Part shown: positions 17,119-26,571 of the stretch, in pieces
Layout of the letters: every line of letters begins with the position of its first letter
How positions within the stretch are numbered: position 1 is the stretch's first letter
Assembly (NCBI GenBank): GCA_938007935.1
Contig: CALLMD010000006.1
Coordinates: 57,156 to 121,155 of the forward strand
Direction: 5' to 3'
DNA length: 64,000 nt
Source: an uncultured Hellea sp.
Lineage (GTDB): Bacteria; Pseudomonadota; Alphaproteobacteria; Caulobacterales; Maricaulaceae
Made by a program: the position numbers and the translations under genes
The notes under the pieces: generated by a model
Seen by the model: only the letters and a program-made list of their open reading frames with translations
Told to the model about the DNA's origin: nothing
Databases searched by the model: none

Positions 17119-17444
17119 TTAGACACTCCCTTACGGCGAGCATTTCGAGTTTGGTCTTTAATAAGAGGCACACCAAGGGCGCGATAATTAAAGAATTTTA
17201 AAACGGCGATGGTGGCTATAAAGTTCATCAAAGCATATAAAAGCGCGATATCTACGCCGTCAGGACGGTCGATAACAAAGCAAAAAACACAAAGGAACAA
17301 TACTGTCTTTGTTCCAAATGAATTAACCGCGAGCAAGCGATCATAAAGGGTGGGGCCGCCAAGTAAGCGGCCTAACATCATCGCCATACTGACAATGAGG
17401 AAAAATGCCGCCGCAAGATTAATATATGGAAGAAACTGTGCCAT
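17115..17444 (-). CDS. mnhF: Mrp antiporter subunit F
   Basis: A 109-aa protein with three membrane helices. RLLGGPTLYDRLLAVNSFGT and the following DIALLYALMNFIATIAVLKF are MnhF/PhaF signatures. It overlaps mnhE as TAATG and mnhG as ATGA. In Mrp systems with cholate or alkali phenotypes, F is linked to transport, but no specific substrate can be read from the sequence. Confidence 0.92.
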   Translation of the reverse strand: MAQFLPYINLAAAFFLIVSMAMMLGRLLGGPTLYDRLLAVNSFGTKTVLFLCVFCFVIDRPDGVDIALLYALMNFIATIAVLKFFNYRALGVPLIKDQTRNARRKGVSK

Positions 17445-17932
17445 TAGCGTGCCTTCACAGCTTCGCCGATGGCCCAGGCCGATTGCTCACCCATTTCTTT
17501 AAAATCAGCAGGCTTACTCATCTCTTTAAGCAAGGCATGCACGAGAATATGATTATCTTCCATATCCACGGCGACAGTTCCAGGCGTCAAGGTTATCGAG
17601 TTCGCAAACATCGTTCGCGCAACATCTTCGTCACTCGCATAGGGAATTTTCGTAAGCGTCGGCGACACTTCCAAATCAGGGCTCAATACGGCTTTTACGA
17701 CTTGGACATTTGCTTTTACAATCTCAGAAAAAAGCCAAGAGAAATATACAATAGATTGCGGTAGCGATAAATAAGGCACCGTTTCTCGGTCCAGAATATT
17801 CATTCTCTTACACATCCAAAGAACGAAAAGCACCGAGATAACGCCCAAGGACAAAATCATGGGAATAAAATAGCCCGATAGAGACAACCAAGTTGCCGCC
17901 AAAATTAGGGCCAAAATAACACCGAAACGCAC
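17444..17932 (-). CDS. mnhE: Mrp antiporter subunit E
   Basis: MnhE/PhaE family, about 162 aa, first gene of the antiporter operon. Two or three N-terminal helices are followed by a cytoplasmic domain with NSITLTPGTVAVDMEDNHILVHAL, the family hallmark (quoted as short motif). The track start (TTG, 17953) has no Shine-Dalgarno. A GTG at 17932 has AAGGGAG 7 bases upstream and leads directly into the first helix, so it is preferred. The operon promoter should lie between 17933 and 18070. Confidence 0.88.
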   Translation of the reverse strand: MRFGVILALILAATWLSLSGYFIPMILSLGVISVLFVLWMCKRMNILDRETVPYLSLPQSIVYFSWLFSEIVKANVQVVKAVLSPDLEVSPTLTKIPYASDEDVARTMFANSITLTPGTVAVDMEDNHILVHALLKEMSKPADFKEMGEQSAWAIGEAVKAR

Positions 17933-18070
17933 AACGTCGCTCCCTTCCACCAATCGATTCTTATCTTTATCGAAAGTCTTTAAAGGGCGCAGTATTGAAA
18001 CGAAAGACTAATCGCTCAAAAAACGACAATTTTCTTGGGATGAAATTGAGACGATTTTTAGCGTCTTAGC

Positions 18071-19363
18071 CTAGCCGTTACGGTTACCAAAGACGAGAGC
18101 CGCCGTAATAGCGGCCGCGCCATGGTCTTCTTCACGCGGAATAACACCGTCTTTAATGTGCCGAAGGACCTCTGCGTTTAGAGACGCTGTCAAAGACCAG
18201 TTCCAATATCTCAATACCGTTTGAGCCTTGTCAGTGGAAATGACATCATAGGCTTGATAGACTTTTTCAAGATCAGGATGCACTTCACCGTCAACATCAT
18301 GGACAGGACGTTTTAAGGCCCGCCATAATTTTTCAACATATTGGCGCTTTAATCCTGGCGCTTTACACAAAATTGCGATGGATTCGCCCCCCTTATCTGT
18401 CAGTATTTGAGCGCCCGTCGCTGGCTTAATACCTGAGATATAGGATATCTCTTCGGTCAAAGAGCGTGTTAAACCTTTAACTTCCGCAGCCTCTATAGCC
18501 TCTTCAAGTGTCGCAAACTCACTTCGCTCCATAGCGGCGCGGTTTCTTTGACGGCGTTCAATGAATTGTAGGGCTTTTCTCACGCCTGGATCAGACCACC
18601 CTTCTTGAGCTGCCTTTGGAAAAAGATCGTGACACGTTTCTTGTAGGACATTTCGTGTGACACCAAACCGATGTAAAATCTTTTTACGTGTCGCGCTTGT
18701 TGCCCACCAAAACATGGTCAAGCCATGCGAGGGACGTAATTCTACCCGTTTAACCAACAGGTCAACATAAGGCAGGTGACTACGCGAGACGGTTAATATA
18801 CGCTGCAAGGCCGTTTCGGAAAAATTCGCGCCTTTGTTTTTAAGCAAAGTTTCTACAACATCTTCTTCAAGAAATTGAACTAAAGCATCGACAACAGCGT
18901 CAGAGACCTTTCGGCGCTTGGCAATAACCTCACGGTGCTCGCCAGACACTTTTTGAATAATCTGAATAAGATCAGAGTCTGTGAGGCTTTTACTTTCCTC
19001 CAATACATGACGCGCAACCTGAATATCATCTTTTGCAAGAATGACTAATATCGTTCTTGGCGCTTCGTTAAGCATGACTAAGCGCTTGGCGACGCCTTCT
19101 CTTAGCTCAACATCTGCATCTCTGAGGAGTTCAACGAGGACATCCCCTGCCATATGACGTTCCTGCGGCGTTAATTGACTCGCTGGAATACAAATCACAT
19201 CCGACAGGCGTTTGGCGAGCTGCCGTCTTACAGATTTATCTTGTGGTGTATCCGGCGCTATAGCTGTAGGCTTAAGGTCCAAAGCGGGTGCTGACGCCGG
19301 AGAAGGCGCAGGAGACGGCATTGCCAACGGAGCTGTAGGAACGGGCGCGGGGTGGGCCTGCAT
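18071..19363 (-). CDS. DUF2336 domain protein
   Basis: About 430 aa, largely helical. ELLRDADVELREGVAKRLVM, the repeated ILVILAKDDIQVARHVLEES and SRSHLPYVDLLVKR belong to DUF2336, a HEAT-like domain widespread in Alphaproteobacteria. A Pro/Ala-rich N-terminus precedes it. The start at 19363 (MQAHPAP) has GAGGA 8-9 bases upstream; the track's TTG start at 19444 lacks a Shine-Dalgarno. No enzyme motif or membrane segment is visible, and the function is unknown. It is on its own, upstream of the antiporter operon on the same strand and divergent from degP. Confidence 0.75.
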   Translation of the reverse strand: MQAHPAPVPTAPLAMPSPAPSPASAPALDLKPTAIAPDTPQDKSVRRQLAKRLSDVICIPASQLTPQERHMAGDVLVELLRDADVELREGVAKRLVMLNEAPRTILVILAKDDIQVARHVLEESKSLTDSDLIQIIQKVSGEHREVIAKRRKVSDAVVDALVQFLEEDVVETLLKNKGANFSETALQRILTVSRSHLPYVDLLVKRVELRPSHGLTMFWWATSATRKKILHRFGVTRNVLQETCHDLFPKAAQEGWSDPGVRKALQFIERRQRNRAAMERSEFATLEEAIEAAEVKGLTRSLTEEISYISGIKPATGAQILTDKGGESIAILCKAPGLKRQYVEKLWRALKRPVHDVDGEVHPDLEKVYQAYDVISTDKAQTVLRYWNWSLTASLNAEVLRHIKDGVIPREEDHGAAAITAALVFGNRNG

Positions 19364-19521
19364 ATCAAAATCCTCGTAATATCGGGATAAACTTAGGCAT
19401 AGACCGTTAACCAAGCGTGACCATTTTCTGTATTTTTGCGCCAAATCTGCCGAATTAAAAGACGTTTAGATTATGCTTTGATGCCTTGAAGCCCTCAAAA
19501 TCTAGCTTATGTGGAGGATAA

Positions 19522-20979
19522 ATGACGCAATTTTATAAGAAGAAGGAACTCTCTATGCGCAAATCGCTTATTCTTGGAACCGCCCTTGTGGCTTTATCTT
19601 TGGCCCCTTTGGCTTCCTCACAAAGCCCATTTTCACGCGGAGCTGAAAGCTCAGCTATGACAATAGACAGCCGGGGTGTTTTGACTATGGCCCCACTTTT
19701 GGAAAGCGTAACGCCAGCTGTGGTGAGTATAGACGTCTCAGGCACAAGAAAGGCAAGTGCGACGCCGCCAGGGTTTGAAGGTAATGAAGAGCTATTTGAG
19801 CGCTTTTTTGGAGGCCGGATGCCCCGTCAACAAGAGCGGGAGAGACGCGGCATTGGCTCTGGCGTTATTGTGGACGCTGCAAAAGGCCTCATTATTACAA
19901 ACCATCATGTTGTTGAGGATGCGGATGAAATCACCGTCACGCTTGAAGATAAACGGGAGTTAAAAGCTGAACTTGTCGGCTCCGACCCCAAAACAGACAT
20001 CGCCGTGATTAAAATTCCTGCGCGCGGATTACGCGCCTTAAAATTTGCAAGATCATCTGATGTTAAAGTTGGTGATTACGTCATTGCCGTTGGCAACCCT
20101 TTTGGACTTTCGCACTCTGTTACAAGTGGCATCATTTCAGCCTTGGGCCGAGATCGCGGCGCAGGCCAAAACTATCAAGACTTCATTCAAACAGATGCCT
20201 CCATCAATCCTGGAAACTCAGGCGGGGCCTTAGTAAATTCTAAAGGCGAGCTTATTGGAATCAATGCCGCGATTGTGTCGCGCTCAGGCGGAAATAACGG
20301 CATTGGATTTGCGGTTCCGACACGAATTGTGCGAGGCGTTATGCGTCAATTGGTGAGTTACGGCGAAGTACGCCGCGGGCGTATTGGCGTCTTAATTGGC
20401 GATATCACGCCAACTTTAAAAGAGGCTCTAGACTTGCCAACACTTGATGGCGCTCTCGTCAGTGATGTTGTTGATGATAGTCCAGCCGCAAAGGCAGGGC
20501 TTAAAAAAGGCGACGTCATTGTCGCATTTAACGGCGAAGATATCGCTGATGCATCTGACATTCGCAATTCAGTTGGCCTCGTAGAACCTGGCGAGCGGGC
20601 GGACATCACCTATTTAAGAGATGGAAAACGCCGCACGACACGAATTGAAGTCGAGGAATTCGAAGAAGAACGCGAAGTCCTTGATGAAAGCGCCGCTGAT
20701 GATATTCCCGCGCTTGAGAGTTTTTCCGGAGCCTCAATCACAGATATTCCTGATGATATGGAGCTTCGCGGCGGGACGAATGGCGTCTTAGTAGCCTCTG
20801 TCGAGCGCGGATCCAAAGCGGCGCGAGCAGGCCTGCGCAAAGGAGACATTATTCGCGAAGTGAACCGTAAGGAAGTCTCTAATCTGGATGATTTTGAAGC
20901 CGCCATTGACGGTAAAGATGGCCCCTTCGCTCTCTCCGTTGAGCGCGATGGACGCAACGCTTTTATCGCTGTTAAATAA
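19522..20979 (+). CDS. degP: Periplasmic serine protease of the DegP/HtrA (Do) family
   Basis: A 485-aa envelope quality-control protease and chaperone. N-terminal signal peptide (MRKSLILGTALVALSLAPLASS). Trypsin-like domain with catalytic His129 (TNHHVVED), Asp159 (DPKTDIAVI) and Ser233 (GNSGGAL). PDZ1 begins near RGRIGVLIGDIT and PDZ2 near NGVLVASVERGS. Two starts are possible: 19522 with GGAGG four bases away, or ATG at 19555 with AAGGA and directly at the signal peptide, which I find at least as likely. It converges with the DUF1244 gene, two bases apart. Confidence 0.92.
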   Translation: MTQFYKKKELSMRKSLILGTALVALSLAPLASSQSPFSRGAESSAMTIDSRGVLTMAPLLESVTPAVVSIDVSGTRKASATPPGFEGNEELFERFFGGRMPRQQERERRGIGSGVIVDAAKGLIITNHHVVEDADEITVTLEDKRELKAELVGSDPKTDIAVIKIPARGLRALKFARSSDVKVGDYVIAVGNPFGLSHSVTSGIISALGRDRGAGQNYQDFIQTDASINPGNSGGALVNSKGELIGINAAIVSRSGGNNGIGFAVPTRIVRGVMRQLVSYGEVRRGRIGVLIGDITPTLKEALDLPTLDGALVSDVVDDSPAAKAGLKKGDVIVAFNGEDIADASDIRNSVGLVEPGERADITYLRDGKRRTTRIEVEEFEEEREVLDESAADDIPALESFSGASITDIPDDMELRGGTNGVLVASVERGSKAARAGLRKGDIIREVNRKEVSNLDDFEAAIDGKDGPFALSVERDGRNAFIAVK

Positions 20980-20981
20980 CG

Positions 20982-21272
20982 CTAACTTTTTCGAGCTTCA
21001 AAAGCCGCCATCTGTTCTGGACTGGCGGCTTTTTGATGCTTGGTTTTCCACTGTGCATAAGGCATGCCGTAAACGCGCTCGCGGGCCTCTTCGGCGCTGA
21101 TCTCAACGCCCTGCTCATCGGCAGCCGCTTTATACCATTTACCCAAACAATTTCGGCAAAAATCAGCCAAAATCATAAGATCAATATTTTGAACATCTTT
21201 GCGGTTGTCCAGATGCGAGAGCAAACGCCTAAACGCAGCCGCATCCAACTTATCTTGTGTCTGCTGATCCAT
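20982..21272 (-). CDS. DUF1244 protein
   Basis: A 96-aa cytoplasmic protein. HLDNRKDVQNIDLMILADFCRNCLGKWYKAAA with the CxxC-like pair (FCRNCLGKWY) and VYGMPYAQWKTKHQ are the DUF1244 signature (quoted in parts). The family is small, common in Alpha- and Gammaproteobacteria and of unknown function; the Cys pair could bind metal or act in redox. It precedes the methyltransferase gene bmt with 9 bases between its start and the stop of bmt, on the same strand. Confidence 0.85.
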   Translation of the reverse strand: MDQQTQDKLDAAAFRRLLSHLDNRKDVQNIDLMILADFCRNCLGKWYKAAADEQGVEISAEEARERVYGMPYAQWKTKHQKAASPEQMAAFEARKS

Positions 21273-21281
21273 TAAAACGTC

Positions 21282-22283
21282 CTATCTGCGGCGGCGGTTT
21301 CCGCGTGACCCTGTCGCGCCGGGCTTGGGCGGTGGATTTACAAGCTCGCCCAATTTAGACGTGACTTCAGCCATGCTCGGTCTTTCCCCGCGCTCGAAAT
21401 TATCCATGGCTTCGCGCATAGCCGCAACATGCTCGGGCGCTGTTCCGCAACAGCCGCCGATGATACGTACGCCAGCATTAGCAGCCATTTCAACATAATC
21501 CGCCATTAGTTGCGGCGTACCAGAATAAACCGTGTTTTTGCCTTTAACCGTTGGAACGCCGCAATTGGCCTTACCAACAATAACTGCCTCGCCATTAGCA
21601 GCTGTCATTTCCAGCATAGTCAGCATCATATCAGAGGCCCCAACGCCGCAATTCGCGCCATAAGCCAAAGCCGCCTCGGGGATTGAGTTTGCAACAGCAT
21701 CAAGCCCATCTGGCGCGATACCCATCATAGTACGACCAGCTGTATCAAAACTTGCTGTAAACACATAAGGGATGCCGACATTTATGGCAGCTTGCGCGGC
21801 GGCTTGAATTTCTTCAGCCGCTGACATGGTTTCAATCCAAGCGACATCTGCGCCGCCATCTTTCAGGCCCTGAATTTGCGTGGTAAATTCGGCGATTGCG
21901 CTTTCCATGGTCATCTCGCCCATAGGTTCAAATAATTCTCCTGTCGGGCCAACTGAACCCGCAACAACAACCGGACGGTCCGCCGCTTCTGCAACGCGGC
22001 CGGCGATCTTCGCGCCAGCCTTGTTAATGGCATGGGTTTGGTCCTGCGCGTCATGAAGCTTGAGGCGCGGTGCATTAGCCCCGAACGTATTGGTAAGAAT
22101 AATGTCCGACCCTGCATCGACAAATGCTTGATGCAAAGCTTCTGGTTTTTGCGGCTCGGATATATTCCAGAGATCTGGCGGAAAGCCCGGTTCAAGCCCC
22201 ATCTCCATAAAATTTGTCCCGGTCGCGCCATCAGCCAAGAGTATATCGCTCTGCGCCAAGAGTTTCTCGAGGGAAATACGCAT
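21282..22283 (-). CDS. bmt: Betaine-homocysteine S-methyltransferase
   Basis: A 333-aa homocysteine methyltransferase barrel. DGATGTNFMEMGL, the zinc Cys in GANCGVG and the Cys pair in GGCCGT define the family. A methyl donor such as glycine betaine is likely; no cobalamin domain is present, so it is not MetH. The C-terminus ends in a basic Arg-rich tail (RGNRRRR). It lies three bases after folB. A role in methionine synthesis with osmolyte breakdown is expected. Dimethylsulfoniopropionate-type donors cannot be excluded. Confidence 0.8.
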   Translation of the reverse strand: MRISLEKLLAQSDILLADGATGTNFMEMGLEPGFPPDLWNISEPQKPEALHQAFVDAGSDIILTNTFGANAPRLKLHDAQDQTHAINKAGAKIAGRVAEAADRPVVVAGSVGPTGELFEPMGEMTMESAIAEFTTQIQGLKDGGADVAWIETMSAAEEIQAAAQAAINVGIPYVFTASFDTAGRTMMGIAPDGLDAVANSIPEAALAYGANCGVGASDMMLTMLEMTAANGEAVIVGKANCGVPTVKGKNTVYSGTPQLMADYVEMAANAGVRIIGGCCGTAPEHVAAMREAMDNFERGERPSMAEVTSKLGELVNPPPKPGATGSRGNRRRR

Positions 22284-22286
22284 AAT

Positions 22287-22697
22287 TTACTTTCTTCGGG
22301 TAATGCGAACGCCAACAGATTGAGCGTCTTCAATCGCGTCTAGCTTGAGAACTGATACGCAAACTTGGCGTGCGCGCTCATACAAGAGACATGCCGCCGC
22401 AATACGTTCAGCTAAAGTTTCTACAAGGTCAATATGGCCTTCATTTATGATTGTCTTTATATCCGCCACGATGTGATCGTAACGCACAATATTATGCGTC
22501 TCATGCGACGCCTCGGCAGCCAAGGGTTCTATATCGACGACAAGATCAAAGCGAACCGATTGCTCTTGGCCACATTCAAAATCGAACACACCAATTTCTA
22601 CGGGCAACACTAAGCCTTCAATCAATATTTGATCACAGGGCAAATGTGCCACACCCTGCGCCCGGGACGTTATTTTATTATCATAAACCTTGAGCAT
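22287..22697 (-). CDS. folB: Dihydroneopterin aldolase
   Basis: Folate-pathway enzyme that splits dihydroneopterin to 6-hydroxymethyl-dihydropterin. ILIEGLVLPVEIGVFDFE, the NIVRYDHIVADI segment and HIDLVETLAERIAAACL are FolB motifs; the conserved Glu and Lys (VLKLDAIED) are present. The ATG at 22697 has GGAG five bases upstream and is preferred over 22754, which gives an atypical N-terminal extension. It is first of a folB-bmt-DUF1244 run and divergent from the B12 riboswitch/btuB unit. Confidence 0.88.
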   Translation of the reverse strand: MLKVYDNKITSRAQGVAHLPCDQILIEGLVLPVEIGVFDFECGQEQSVRFDLVVDIEPLAAEASHETHNIVRYDHIVADIKTIINEGHIDLVETLAERIAAACLLYERARQVCVSVLKLDAIEDAQSVGVRITRRK

Positions 22698-22820
22698 ATT
22701 GGCTCCATGTTTGGTCTGAAATGTCCCTCTGACGTGGATAGAAACAGAATTCAAGCTATTCCCTCAGAAATTGAAAAAAAATCTATCTTGCTTAATAATA
22801 ATGACTGCTCTATCGGGCCG

Positions 22821-23010
22821 TTATTGGTCCCTCGCAAGGGGGTGAATATGGGAAGCCTGTGCCATAGCGCTCTTAAAGCTCTGTGAAGTCAGGCACTGCA
22901 CCCGCAGCTGTAATCGGCAAGTGGGTCTGACACATGTCACTGCATCCTCACAAGGGCGCGGGAAGACGTCAGACACACATTTGAGCCGGAAGTCAGAAGA
23001 CCTGCCAATA
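22821..23010 (+). promoter_or_regulatory. Cobalamin (adenosylcobalamin) riboswitch
   Basis: Upstream of btuB on the plus strand. It starts with TATTGGTCCC / GGGGGTGAAT and GGGAA, continues with a GTCACTG element and the B12-box AGTCAGAAGACCTGCC at about 22991-23006. Spacing of roughly 190 nt matches the cobalamin riboswitch class. It should shut down btuB when cobalamin is plentiful. The expression platform would lie between about 23010 and the btuB start at 23120; the ATG has GGAG seven bases upstream. Confidence 0.92.
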
Positions 23011-23119
23011 CGTCGCCAGCGCGCGCGGGCGGGACAGACCGATGCGCATGGAGCTACTCCAATGACGACACCTTGTTGAACCTGTTTGAGTCATACTCAG
23101 ACATAATTGGAGTCGTGCT

Positions 23120-25036
23120 ATGAAACGATTATTACTAGGGGCCGCGATTGCAGCTTTTTCTACGCAGGCTTTTGCACAAGTGCATGAGCTTCCTCAAAAA
23201 CAAGGCGTCGATGGCGACGGCGACATGGTTTATGCAGTTCTTTTCTATGAACCAGATACTGAAGGCGAAATTATTACAGTTAGTGAACGCATTGGGACGC
23301 GATACAAAGACACCCTTACAAGTCCTGCCTCTATCTTAACCTCAGACGAACTCGCCGCCAGAGGGCAGCAATATATCTCTGATCTCCTGCGCTCCCTTCC
23401 CGGTATTGCTGTGAATTCTTCCGGCCCCGCAGGCGGCCTTACTCAAATCCGTGTGCGCGGCTCCGAAGCTAACCATGTCCTTGTTCTGATTGACGGCGTT
23501 GAAGTTGGGAACCCAAGTACAGGAGAGTTTGATTTTGCCGGCCTTCGCGCCGAAGACATTTTGCGCATTGAAACTCTTCGCGGTGAACAATCAGCCCTTT
23601 ACGGCTCTGACGCGATTGGCGGGGTTATCAATATCATCACCCGCGCAGGCTCAAGCCGAGAAGGATGGCGCGTCTCCGTCGAAGCTGGTAGCCGTGACAC
23701 AATCGAAGGCCAGCTCAGCGCAGTTTTACCTCTAGGCGGGGCGGCTTTATCGCTTAACGGAAATTTGTTTAATACTGAGGGATTTGATATTTCGGGTCTT
23801 GATGATGAACGTGATGGATCCAAATCGCGCAGCCTAAACATTGGACTTAACAAACTTAATCTCGGCCCTATTTCCCTTTCCGCAAAATTTGGCTCATCAC
23901 GCCTTGATGTCGATTTTGACGGCGATTCAGATTTCGACGGACGCCTGAACAATACAAGCGGAGAAACCACAGTAAAAACCGAGACGGCCCGTATAGATGC
24001 CCGCTTCAATCTTGCTGGATTTGAGAATCTAATTACTTCCCACATGGTCGATACAGACACTAACACGCGCGGCGGATTTTCGTCACAATCTATTGGTCAA
24101 CGCCATAATATTAACTGGGCTGCAAAACGTAGTTTTGGCTATAGCAGTTTTACGGCGCTGGGCGAGATTGAGCAAGAAAGCTACCAAATCATTCCGAATT
24201 TCACTGAAGCGGATGCCAAGCCCGATAACTGGACCTATGCCTTGGCAGGTGATTACCGCTATAATAAAGGTCCTATCGCGCTTTCCGCCTCAGCCCGTTA
24301 CGACATTAATGACCTCTTCGCTGATGCCACAACATGGCGGTTTGGCGCTGGATACGCTTTTGAAGAGTTTGGCGGCCGTATTCGCGCATCTGTCGGAACA
24401 GGTATCAAAAATCCGTCTATGATTGAGCTTTTTGGGTTTTTTCCGCAAAGTAATTTTACAGGTAATCGCGATTTACAGCCTGAAGAATCGCTTGGCTTTA
24501 GCCTCGGATATGAACAAGAGCTGGGAGATTTAAACCTCTCAATTGATGTTTTCAGATCTGAATTAACTGATGAAATCACTACCATATTTAATCCTGATTT
24601 CTCATCAACTGTTATCAACTTGGACACCGATAGCACCCGTCAAGGCGTTGAGGTTGAGGCGAGATGGAAAATCTCTGACACATTATTCGCTAGGGGCTCA
24701 GCCACCTATCTTGAAAGCGATCAGGACGATATCGAAGAAATTCGCCGCCCAGAATTTATAGCAAGCGCGAGCGCCACATGGCGCCCCACAAACAAGCTTA
24801 GCTTAACCGCCAATGTCGACCATAATGGCAAGCAGCTCGATACGGATTTCAGTACGTTTTCAAATGTAACGCTAGACGCCTTCACACTTGTCGGCGCAAA
24901 TGCAAGCTACGCTGTGAACGACTTTGCTACGCTCTCTCTGCGCGGGGAAAACCTTCTGGGTGAAGCGTATCAGGAAGTCTTTGGCTATACCTCTCCGGGA
25001 CGCGCGGTTTACGCAGGTCTAAGGTTAGACTTTTAA
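23120..25036 (+). CDS. btuB: TonB-dependent vitamin B12 receptor
   Basis: A 638-aa outer-membrane beta-barrel receptor. Signal peptide (MKRLLLGAAIAAFSTQAFAQ), TonB-box-like region EIITVSER, plug domain with LRSLPGIAVNSSG, RVRGSEANHVLVLIDGVEV and LYGSDAIGGVINIITR, then barrel strands and a C-terminal Phe (YAGLRLDF). The upstream cobalamin riboswitch makes cobalamin the probable cargo. It converges with the TraB/GumN gene, stops overlapping by four bases. No btuCDF transporter genes are in the window. Confidence 0.92.
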   Translation: MKRLLLGAAIAAFSTQAFAQVHELPQKQGVDGDGDMVYAVLFYEPDTEGEIITVSERIGTRYKDTLTSPASILTSDELAARGQQYISDLLRSLPGIAVNSSGPAGGLTQIRVRGSEANHVLVLIDGVEVGNPSTGEFDFAGLRAEDILRIETLRGEQSALYGSDAIGGVINIITRAGSSREGWRVSVEAGSRDTIEGQLSAVLPLGGAALSLNGNLFNTEGFDISGLDDERDGSKSRSLNIGLNKLNLGPISLSAKFGSSRLDVDFDGDSDFDGRLNNTSGETTVKTETARIDARFNLAGFENLITSHMVDTDTNTRGGFSSQSIGQRHNINWAAKRSFGYSSFTALGEIEQESYQIIPNFTEADAKPDNWTYALAGDYRYNKGPIALSASARYDINDLFADATTWRFGAGYAFEEFGGRIRASVGTGIKNPSMIELFGFFPQSNFTGNRDLQPEESLGFSLGYEQELGDLNLSIDVFRSELTDEITTIFNPDFSSTVINLDTDSTRQGVEVEARWKISDTLFARGSATYLESDQDDIEEIRRPEFIASASATWRPTNKLSLTANVDHNGKQLDTDFSTFSNVTLDAFTLVGANASYAVNDFATLSLRGENLLGEAYQEVFGYTSPGRAVYAGLRLDF

Positions 25037-26025
25037 GGCTCTGAACTTTCAGGGCGCTCAATTTTTGCATCAACCGGGATTATAACGTTCTCACCTTGAA
25101 AATCATAATAACGTGAGACTTTATAGCCTTGGTCACGCAGTAAATTAATCACGCTATCTTCACCTAAAAGATGGCTCGTGCCCACTGCTACAAATGCTGT
25201 CCCGCTACCTTCCATATAGCGGGTCAGCACTTTAGCCCATTTCTGATTCCTATCAGTCAGCAATGCTTGATAGTAATCAGGTGAAGTCTTCTTTAACTTC
25301 TCAACCATTTCACGGGTAAGGAAGGCTGTTCTGCCAACCGACCACGCCTTAACAATTTGCGTGAGGTCAGAACCAAGAGAATTGAAATTTTCAAGTGTCT
25401 CAGTCAAAATTTTCATCTGCACAAATTCAGGCTGGTCCGCCGAAAGACGGATTTGCTCTTCCATTGTTTCGAGATAAATGACGTTTTTTTGTTCGCGCGC
25501 CGCACGTGATTTAAGCGCCGTATCGGCGGAAAGCTCTGGTGATAGCCCTGCATTTGTCGCTGCGGCCACGGTTAGAAATTCACTTGCCAGCCACGGTTTC
25601 ATACTATCAAGCGCCGCCAGAGTAATATTTCCATTATGCGCGGCTGCATCTAAGAGCTTTAGCTGATAACTATCCAAGCTATCAGATAGTCTCAAACCAT
25701 CGCTTCTCATTCCCAGATTTTGGGTCAGAATACTCGCCTCAATTTGCCCCTGCGTTCCTGTATCGACTTCAAAATAAACAGTCCCCGCTTCACGAAAAGC
25801 CGCTTTCATATCATCTTTCATCCAGCTTAAATCATCAGGCAAAAGATGCACCGTCCCATACAGATAAACCGTACTGTTATAATCTTTGGCAACCCAAAGC
25901 GCGGGCCCATCATTGCGCGCTCTTGCATCTGCAACTTTTTGGGCGGCCCCATCAATAACAGGCGCTGGACCACAAGCTGAAAAACCCAGAGCCATTAGTG
26001 AAAAAATTATGCCACGTAAAAACAT
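25033..26025 (-). CDS. TraB/GumN family lipoprotein
   Basis: 330 aa, with a lipoprotein signal peptide (lipobox FSAC). YLYGTVHLLPDDLSWM is the first TraB/GumN motif and AFVAVGTSHLLGEDSVINLL the second; both carry conserved His residues thought to form the metal site of this protease-like (Tiki/TraB) fold. Probably membrane-anchored facing the periplasm. Substrate unknown. It follows btuB in convergent orientation, and a link to B12 uptake is not implied. Confidence 0.85.
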   Translation of the reverse strand: MFLRGIIFSLMALGFSACGPAPVIDGAAQKVADARARNDGPALWVAKDYNSTVYLYGTVHLLPDDLSWMKDDMKAAFREAGTVYFEVDTGTQGQIEASILTQNLGMRSDGLRLSDSLDSYQLKLLDAAAHNGNITLAALDSMKPWLASEFLTVAAATNAGLSPELSADTALKSRAAREQKNVIYLETMEEQIRLSADQPEFVQMKILTETLENFNSLGSDLTQIVKAWSVGRTAFLTREMVEKLKKTSPDYYQALLTDRNQKWAKVLTRYMEGSGTAFVAVGTSHLLGEDSVINLLRDQGYKVSRYYDFQGENVIIPVDAKIERPESSEP

Positions 26026-26160
26026 GAGGTCTCATGAACAATCGGGGCTAAAATTTCAACGACATTCACACATAATGTTCGCCCTTATGACCGTTAGCAA
26101 TTTCACATTCACCCGTTGCACAAACCCGCCAGCTGTCCTATGAGCCGCCTCATCCCTGAT

Positions 26161-26237
<77 letters not shown>

Positions 26238-26571
26238 ATAAAATCAATGACTTATTAAATTATTTATTATTCGAATTTTTATTTCGGAAGCTTAACGGAA
26301 GCAAATAGACTTAAGCTCAAGAGAACATATCCAGGAGACACCACGAACAATTTTTCTTTTTACCTCTTTCACGACCTTCGTATCAATTTTGGGAATACGA
26401 GGTTCCCTAAAGACCGCACCATAATTTTATGATCATTCTACTAGGTTTAATCCTAGAACTTGCAGGATAAGTAATTATGGCTAAATCAGTACTCATTTAA
26501 TTTCAAAAGGGCTACGGATTGCATTTACTGGCCCTGCGTGGCACAAAATAGAATAACTTAGAAAGCTCGCT
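26238..26571. other. Intergenic region after tRNA-Arg
   Basis: 334 AT-rich bases between tRNA-Arg and the DUF885 gene. I see no supported ORF, no repeat of the tRNA 3' end and no long hairpin; the best is a short dyad around CTAGGTTTAATCCTAG near 26445. It presumably holds the DUF885 promoter. Only a weak purine stretch precedes its ATG. Confidence 0.45.

Noticed and set aside
19364-19444. TTG start of the DUF2336 gene
   Set aside because: No Shine-Dalgarno before the TTG; the ATG at 19363 has GAGGA well placed.
22629-22886. 85-aa plus-strand ORF before btuB
   Set aside because: It overlaps folB on the other strand and the 5' part of the cobalamin riboswitch, which explains the conservation-like features.
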